From Deltaproteobacteria bacterium RIFCSPHIGHO2_01_FULL_43_49 (GTDB lineage: Bacteria; UBA10199; SPLOWO2-01-44-7), in contig MGRG01000005.1 in NCBI GenBank assembly GCA_001798075.1, forward strand, positions 257,148 through 321,147: 64,000 nucleotides of DNA. The letters run 5' to 3'. Of this stretch, positions 59,385 to 64,000 are shown piece by piece (position 1 is the first letter of the stretch; every line of letters begins with the position of its first letter). A program made the position numbers and the translations under genes. The notes under the pieces were generated by a model. The model was given only the letters and a program-made list of their open reading frames with translations. It was not told where the DNA came from and searched no databases.

Positions 59385-60907
59385 GGTGTTTCGGTCCGTT
59401 CATGCCTATAGAATCGTCGAATCGAACAGATAATTGCAGCTAACGCCCAAAAGTAGTATGAAATTTGCCGGATTGTAAAGTTCGAATAACCAATATTGGA
59501 TATCAATAGGGCTGCGATATACCCTAATAATCCCACCGTTATACCTTTGTATAATGGGTCTGATATCTCTGGTAATAGTTTTGTGAAGATTGTGTGAAAA
59601 AGGACAATAAAAATCGAGTAGAAAGCAAAAAAACCAATGACGCCGTATTGAGTTAAGATACTTAGAAAACCGATGTCACTAATTCCGGTGTGAGCCAGGT
59701 TAAATTCATATGAGGGGATTCCCAATTTTTTAAAGCCTTCAACATATTGACGGGCAAATCCAAATCCGGTGCCTATAGCTCCAGGGCCAACTCCAAAGAA
59801 AACATAGCGGCTATCAAGAATTTTGGGCGTATAGTTGTTAATGGCATAGATGCGATCTGATCCTTGTGCAAATTTATGATAACCAGGTTGAAAAGGAGAG
59901 GCAATGCGTTGTGTGAGTGTCTGTTGCGAAGCTGTCCATTCCGTAGGTTCTTTGGTTTGAGAGACGTAAACAGAAAAAGCCAAAATAATAGCTGACGAAA
60001 TAAATAATGTTCTTCGATCTTTTAAAATCCAACCAATTATAATGCCTCCAACCAAAGTAGCGTAGATACTTTGTCGCGAATGACTTTTCAAAAGAGGAAT
60101 AACAACAATTCCAAGGAGTAAAAGAAGGAGATGATTGGGGGGGGCTTTTTCTTTGGGGGTTAGATAAATACCCAGGATGAGGCAAAAACCAAGAGACAAA
60201 AACAACCCATAAGTATTAGGGTTCACCATGGTTCCAAAAAGACGTTTTCCAAATGCTAGCTCTTTCCAACTGATGACAATGGGGACACCATCAAGAGTAG
60301 CAAAATTACCTTGTGATAAAAATTTGTTCAGCTCAGACCCCGATCCAAGAAGAATTTGAAAATAGCCTATGAAAACTTGAATAACAACCAAGGCCAAAAT
60401 AATTTTAACAAGCTTTTTTAGGTCACTTTGAAGCCATTCCGCTTCACTCGTTATAATGATCGCGTAAAAAAGAACAACATAGCGCAATAACTGTCGAACG
60501 GCGACAAGGGCAATCAGAGGAGGAATTTGGTTCAAAATGGCTGAAATCAGGGCGGTTATTAAAAATAAAAAGAGGGGAATATGCATTGGGCCTGTTTGAA
60601 ACGAACTTAAAACATAACGTCTCATGGCTAATTTTGCAAAAGTGGCGAGAAAAATGGACAGGATTAAAATATCCCCAAGGTATTTCATGATGACAATGAA
60701 CTGAGCCGGGATATGCAGCAAAATGGTTTCTTCAAGGGCAAAATACAGAGCATAAATAATGATGGCATGCCGGCTATACAGAAAAAAGAGCAAGAACGCA
60801 GCTACCCCAAGCAAAATGATGGACATCATTGGCTCTGTTTCAACAAGGAAAAAAGCCAGGAGGATGATAATGAAGTTAATTAAATATTTGCTGAAATCTT
60901 GGCCCAT
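59381..60907 (-). CDS. O-antigen ligase/polymerase (Wzy/WaaL-like) membrane protein
   Basis: 508 residues with about 12-13 hydrophobic helices. The O-antigen ligase family signature appears as GTMVNPNTYGLFLSLGF and HSRQSIYATLVGGIIIG, with a large periplasmic loop (about 325-415) containing GPGAIGTGFGF and NLAHTGISDIGFL; conserved His and Arg there are catalytic in WaaL relatives. It either joins the finished chain to lipid A core or a protein, or polymerises repeat units. Its presence together with Wzm/Wzt means at least one extra assembly route. Confidence 0.88.
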   Translation of the reverse strand: MGQDFSKYLINFIIILLAFFLVETEPMMSIILLGVAAFLLFFLYSRHAIIIYALYFALEETILLHIPAQFIVIMKYLGDILILSIFLATFAKLAMRRYVLSSFQTGPMHIPLFLFLITALISAILNQIPPLIALVAVRQLLRYVVLFYAIIITSEAEWLQSDLKKLVKIILALVVIQVFIGYFQILLGSGSELNKFLSQGNFATLDGVPIVISWKELAFGKRLFGTMVNPNTYGLFLSLGFCLILGIYLTPKEKAPPNHLLLLLLGIVVIPLLKSHSRQSIYATLVGGIIIGWILKDRRTLFISSAIILAFSVYVSQTKEPTEWTASQQTLTQRIASPFQPGYHKFAQGSDRIYAINNYTPKILDSRYVFFGVGPGAIGTGFGFARQYVEGFKKLGIPSYEFNLAHTGISDIGFLSILTQYGVIGFFAFYSIFIVLFHTIFTKLLPEISDPLYKGITVGLLGYIAALLISNIGYSNFTIRQISYYFWALAAIICSIRRFYRHERTETP

Positions 60908-60933
60908 CTTTTTTTAAATGTTTATTTTCTCTA

Positions 60934-62076
60934 CTATTTTTTATAAGTCTGAATGAAGCGTGCAGCCACTTTTCTTAGATCGCAATATTCCTGAACAAGC
61001 TTTCTCGCATTTTCTCCCATTTGTTGGCGTTTTTTTGGGTCTTGAAGGAGTATTTGTATTTTTTGCACCATTTCATCAATGGTATTTACTAAGTAACCCG
61101 TTTGGTCGTCGTGAACAATATCTTTCAACCCTCTTTTTAAACGAGAGACGACCGGTTTTCCAGCTGCCATACTCTCGAAAGCGATGTGAGGAAAAAGCCC
61201 TCCCTCTGTTGTGATCAGTAGCATATAGCTTTTATTATACACTTCATTGAGTTCCTGGTGGGAGAGAAATTTTGACTGGATTTCAACACAGGAGGAAAGC
61301 CCTCTTTCCACCACCTCTCTTTGAAAGAGATCTGCCAGGCTTCCATTGCCTACGATGAGCCATTTTAAGGTAGGGAGAACCCTCTTTAATTCAGCGATTA
61401 CTTCTAATAAAAAGAATAGCCCGCAAGTTGGGGCCAGGCGTGTTACTACCAAAAGGTATTCCTCTGGAGTTTTTGGAATCGGTTTAAAAACATCCGTATC
61501 GACCGGTGTTGGGATGACTTCAAAGGTCCTCGTCCAACCCTGTGATTTCAAAAAATTCTTAGAAGATTGACTTCTAGGAATGACCGAAACTTTTTTGCGC
61601 AACCATCTTTCTATTGTTTGATTATAGAATTTCTGCAATGTGCGGACTGGGAATCTAGCAGAATATTTGTCAATTTCTTGCCAAACAAAAAGTCGAATGC
61701 AAGTAAGGGCAGCCATTGCTGTGCTAGGTTGAAACAGGTCAGAGGTTTGAACTATATCAAATTTGCCATCTTTAAGCTCCCGAAAAAGTGTAGGAAGAAG
61801 GGGGATATAACCCGGTGGAAAGATATATTTTATTCTTGTTGGTAAATAACGGATTTTCAAATTCCCGATAGGAAGATAAGGTTTTTTTGGTTTAAAACAA
61901 TCCGAAATAAAAAGGGTCACTTCATGATCTAGGTTAGCCATGGCCTGGGCCAACTTTACGAAATTGACCTCCGCATCTGAAAGGAGGGTTTCTTTACCCC
62001 CTCTTCCAAACAAAGACCAAACCCGCTTGGGTCGGTCCATGGTCTTTGTAATAGGATTTACTAAGGCGATGCGCAT
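60934..62076 (-). CDS. Glycosyltransferase family 4
   Basis: 380 residues. VNFVKLAQAMANLDHEVTLFISD is the acceptor-side helix; LLVVTRLAPTCGLFFLLEVI and LITTEGGLFPHIAFESMAAGKPVVSR form the donor domain (GGLFPHIAFE, with conserved FE). VIPTPVDTDVFKP is a GT4 linker motif. The ATG at 62076 is preceded by AAAGGAT, a reasonable Shine-Dalgarno. First gene of the minus-strand block ending at 56,025 and divergent from the glycosylphosphotransferase gene, so it may add the second sugar (inference). Confidence 0.92.
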   Translation of the reverse strand: MRIALVNPITKTMDRPKRVWSLFGRGGKETLLSDAEVNFVKLAQAMANLDHEVTLFISDCFKPKKPYLPIGNLKIRYLPTRIKYIFPPGYIPLLPTLFRELKDGKFDIVQTSDLFQPSTAMAALTCIRLFVWQEIDKYSARFPVRTLQKFYNQTIERWLRKKVSVIPRSQSSKNFLKSQGWTRTFEVIPTPVDTDVFKPIPKTPEEYLLVVTRLAPTCGLFFLLEVIAELKRVLPTLKWLIVGNGSLADLFQREVVERGLSSCVEIQSKFLSHQELNEVYNKSYMLLITTEGGLFPHIAFESMAAGKPVVSRLKRGLKDIVHDDQTGYLVNTIDEMVQKIQILLQDPKKRQQMGENARKLVQEYCDLRKVAARFIQTYKK

Positions 62077-62093
62077 ATCTTAATCCTTTCGAA

Positions 62094-62123
62094 TTGGGGT
62101 TGCCTTCAAACCCTCTCTATACT
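62094..62123 (+). promoter_or_regulatory. Possible promoter of the glycosylphosphotransferase gene
   Basis: In the 65-base divergent gap, a good -10 box TATACT (62118-62123) lies 18 bases after a weak -35-like TTGGGG (62094-62099). It would leave a leader of about a dozen bases before ATG 62142 and no Shine-Dalgarno. Support is modest because only the -10 is strong. Confidence 0.35.
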
Positions 62124-62141
62124 ATCAAGCGATAACTGGCA

Positions 62142-63527
62142 ATGTTCCAGCGTCGTCGTCACATCCTGCGTCGCTTTCAAAATCTTATTGATGCGGTTCT
62201 GACTGTTACCGTTTTTGGGGCCGTTTATCTTTTTCGCGACAATTTGGCCCGTATTAGCTTTTTATATGATTTAGGCGATTTGCTTCGTTTTGAACATTAC
62301 GCCCCTCTCATGCTGATTGCGGCCCTTTTGTGGCCGATTACCTTAAATTATCACGGCCTCTATGATCCTACCAGGCTTCGCAAAGCCTTCGTTAATATCG
62401 GAATGATTTTTCGCAGCTCTGTGGAATCAACCCTTATTTTGATGGTTATTATCTTTTTATTTCAAATCGAAACGATTAGCCGTCTTTTTCTCATTGGTTT
62501 TGGTTTTACCAACGCTTTTGTCCTTATAGTGAAAGATTTGATCCGCCGTCAATATGCTCTGAATAAGCGTCTGAAGGAAAGGGATATTCGTTCAGTTTTA
62601 GTGGTTGGCACAAGAGAGAGTGCCGCCCAAATGATTCGAAAAATTCGTGAAGAAAGTTATTTAGGAATCAAAGTGGTGGCAGTCGTTTTGCCTAGAGAAG
62701 AGGAAGGCCTACAGGAGTTAGAGGATGTTTCGATTGTTGGCACTCTTAAGGACTGGCGGTACGTTTTGCATGAACATCCTGTCACAAGTGTCATTTTTAC
62801 CATCCACCGCGAATATATGAATGAAGTTGAAGAGGCCCTCTCCATTTGTCAGGAAGAAGGGGTTGAGGCGTGGTTGTTAGCCAATATCTTCACTTGGAAC
62901 TTGACGCGCGTAGAAGTCGATCATTTTGCTAGCACCCCTATTTTGATTTTTCGAACAACACCGGCTTTGACTTGGCCCTACATTACAAAAATGTTGGTGG
63001 ATCGCTTGCTTGCTCTCTTCCTTTTCTTTCTTCTTTCGCCCCTTTTGTTGATCATTTCACTTTGTATCTTTATGACATCTGGAAGGCCTATTTTATACAA
63101 GCAAAGGCGAATAGGCCGCTTTGCCAGGCCTTTTGAACTTTATAAGTTTAGAACTTTTAATATCGAAGGAACGAAACCGACAAAATTTGGCCTATGGTTG
63201 CGTAATTCCTCTCTCGACGAACTTCCCCAACTCATTAATATTTTGCGGAGTGAGATGAGTTTTGTCGGTCCCAGACCCCACATTCCAGAAGAGGTAAAGC
63301 GCTATACAGAGCCTTGGCAGCGACGACGCTTTAGCGTGATTCCTGGCCTTACCTGCTACCGACAAATTTCAAGACCGGGCAAGATTCCATTTGATGAAGC
63401 CCTGGCCCTTGATTTAAAATATATTGAGACATGGTCTTTATGGTCCGATTTCTTTCTGATTTTCAAAACCACTGCTTCACTTTTGAAAAGGATTAATCTT
63501 AGAAAGAAGGGGGATGCTTGTATTTAG
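62142..63527 (+). CDS. Polyprenyl-phosphate glycosylphosphotransferase (initiating enzyme)
   Basis: 461 residues with the WbaP/WcaJ plan: four N-terminal helices to about 130, a CoA-binding-like Rossmann region (VLVVGTRESAAQMIRKI, 152-168), a fifth hydrophobic segment at about 284-312 and the C-terminal catalytic domain. The core is LYKQRRIGR, ELYKFRTF, the catalytic NSSLDELPQLINIL (Asp359/Glu360) and MSFVGPRPH. It transfers sugar phosphate from a UDP-sugar to undecaprenyl phosphate, starting the repeat unit. The catalytic domain is slightly compact between KFRTF and the DE pair. The pattern resembles the exosortase-locus subgroup, and an ExeA-like ATPase follows with a 10-base overlap. Confidence 0.93.
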   Translation: MFQRRRHILRRFQNLIDAVLTVTVFGAVYLFRDNLARISFLYDLGDLLRFEHYAPLMLIAALLWPITLNYHGLYDPTRLRKAFVNIGMIFRSSVESTLILMVIIFLFQIETISRLFLIGFGFTNAFVLIVKDLIRRQYALNKRLKERDIRSVLVVGTRESAAQMIRKIREESYLGIKVVAVVLPREEEGLQELEDVSIVGTLKDWRYVLHEHPVTSVIFTIHREYMNEVEEALSICQEEGVEAWLLANIFTWNLTRVEVDHFASTPILIFRTTPALTWPYITKMLVDRLLALFLFFLLSPLLLIISLCIFMTSGRPILYKQRRIGRFARPFELYKFRTFNIEGTKPTKFGLWLRNSSLDELPQLINILRSEMSFVGPRPHIPEEVKRYTEPWQRRRFSVIPGLTCYRQISRPGKIPFDEALALDLKYIETWSLWSDFFLIFKTTASLLKRINLRKKGDACI

Positions 63528-64000
63528 AATATTGGGGGCTTAGCCTAAAACCATTTGAAAATACGCCGGATCCTCGTTTTCTTTATTCCAGCGAACAACA
63601 TGAAGAGGGCCTATCCAGACTTCTCTATGTGGTCGATGAGCAAAAACCGGCTGGTCTTTTAACCGGAACTTTTGGTTGCGGAAAAACACTACTGGCCCAC
63701 ACCCTTTTTCAAAGACTCAATCCCGGAGTTTTTCAAACGGCACTAGTTGCCAATCCGAAGATGAAGTCGGTGGAACTTTTAAGAGCTATCGCAAGAGTAC
63801 TCGGGGCGGAAGGGCTCCCCGAAAAGTTATCCGAAATGTCTGCTGATTATTTTCATGAAGTGATTGAAAAAATGTTGGTCAATAATGTACGGGATGGAAA
63901 AAGGAATTTGTTAATTATTGATGAAGCTCATACGATTACAGATCCAGACGTTTTTGAGGAGTTGAGGCTACTCCTTAATTTTCAGACAACAGAAAGTTAT
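63518..64000 (+). CDS. ExeA/XrtA-type secretion-locus AAA ATPase, 3' end beyond the window
   Basis: Partial, 161 codons. The start is TTG at 63518, preceded by AAGAAGGGGG; the nearby ATG at 63514 is out of frame. LYLEYWGLSLKPFENTPDPRFLY is the characteristic N-terminus of ExeA/GspA-like ATPases and of the PEP-CTERM (exosortase) locus ATPase. Walker A is GTFGCGKT and Walker B LLIIDEAH. Overlaps the glycosylphosphotransferase gene by 10 bases. The neighbourhood suggests more exopolysaccharide export or exosortase genes to the right of the window. Confidence 0.88.
   Translation, partial: MYLEYWGLSLKPFENTPDPRFLYSSEQHEEGLSRLLYVVDEQKPAGLLTGTFGCGKTLLAHTLFQRLNPGVFQTALVANPKMKSVELLRAIARVLGAEGLPEKLSEMSADYFHEVIEKMLVNNVRDGKRNLLIIDEAHTITDPDVFEELRLLLNFQTTESY

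Noticed and set aside
1-64000. CRISPR arrays, tRNA or rRNA genes, insertion sequences, phage genes
   Set aside because: No regularly spaced repeats, cloverleaf-like intergenic sequence, transposase or integrase motifs were found; intergenic gaps are all under about 150 bases.

Overview
This window is almost wall-to-wall cell-surface polysaccharide biosynthesis: about 59 protein genes, no rRNA, tRNA, CRISPR array, transposase or phage gene seen, and no gene-free stretch longer than about 150 bases. The content points to a Gram-negative (diderm) bacterium: a Wzm/Wzt-type ABC exporter, heptose-activation enzymes, a GT9 heptosyltransferase-like protein, a polyprenyl-phosphate glycosylphosphotransferase and an ExeA-like ATPase. 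No taxonomic marker gene is present. The moderately AT-rich composition, the B12-domain radical SAM proteins and the many GT-C membrane enzymes would suit a deltaproteobacterial or candidate-phylum lineage, but that is a guess.

Layout. (A) 1-21,674, minus strand: one long, tightly overlapping operon. From promoter to distal end: winged-helix regulator, NAD-sugar epimerase, cytidylyltransferase-PfkB kinase, two epimerases, APH-type kinase, two-subunit transketolase, methyltransferase, zinc dehydrogenase, Wzm/Wzt exporter, amidotransferase/HisH/HisF amidination set, glycosyltransferases, a GT-C-like membrane protein, a UDP-sugar dehydrogenase, an SDR and a radical SAM protein cut by the window edge. 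Its leader (21,675-21,812) carries a promoter-like pair, a double GTTC-N7-GAAC palindrome and an ops-like GGCGGTAG element. (B) 21,821-35,514, minus: GmhB and HddA heptose enzymes, an unusual Gfo/Idh/MocA-FAD oxidoreductase fusion, two B12-radical SAM proteins, GT-C enzymes, GT4s and GT9. (C) 35,599-47,192, mostly plus with two minus-strand membrane glycosyltransferase-like genes: methyltransferases, GT2s, NDP-sugar dehydratase/reductase/epimerase genes, a STELLO-like glycosyltransferase, and a three-gene set of membrane sulfatase-like enzyme, 50-residue membrane protein and kinase-like/methyltransferase fusion. (D) 47,193-52,355, minus: methyltransferase, GT4, perosamine-synthase-like aminotransferase, epimerase, UDP-sugar dehydrogenase. 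(E) 52,461-56,067, plus: a short UDP-sugar dehydrogenase, epimerase, AsnB. (F) 56,025-62,076, minus: GT4s, radical SAM/SPASM, O-antigen ligase/polymerase, GT4. (G) 62,142-64,000, plus: the initiating glycosylphosphotransferase, then an ExeA-like ATPase cut by the window edge.

Working together (inference): the phosphotransferase starts repeat units on undecaprenyl phosphate; GT4/GT2/GT9 enzymes extend them with unusual sugars (amidinated sugars, activated heptoses, uronic acids, perosamine-like amino sugars, possibly C2-branched sugars made by the split transketolase). DPM1-like GT2s would charge polyprenyl phosphate for the GT-C membrane enzymes. Export could use either Wzm/Wzt or the Wzy/WaaL-like protein, so more than one glycan is probably encoded. 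The most novel-looking parts are the regulatory leader of operon A, the fused oxidoreductase, the sulfatase/small-protein/methyltransferase triad and the transketolase-heptose module.
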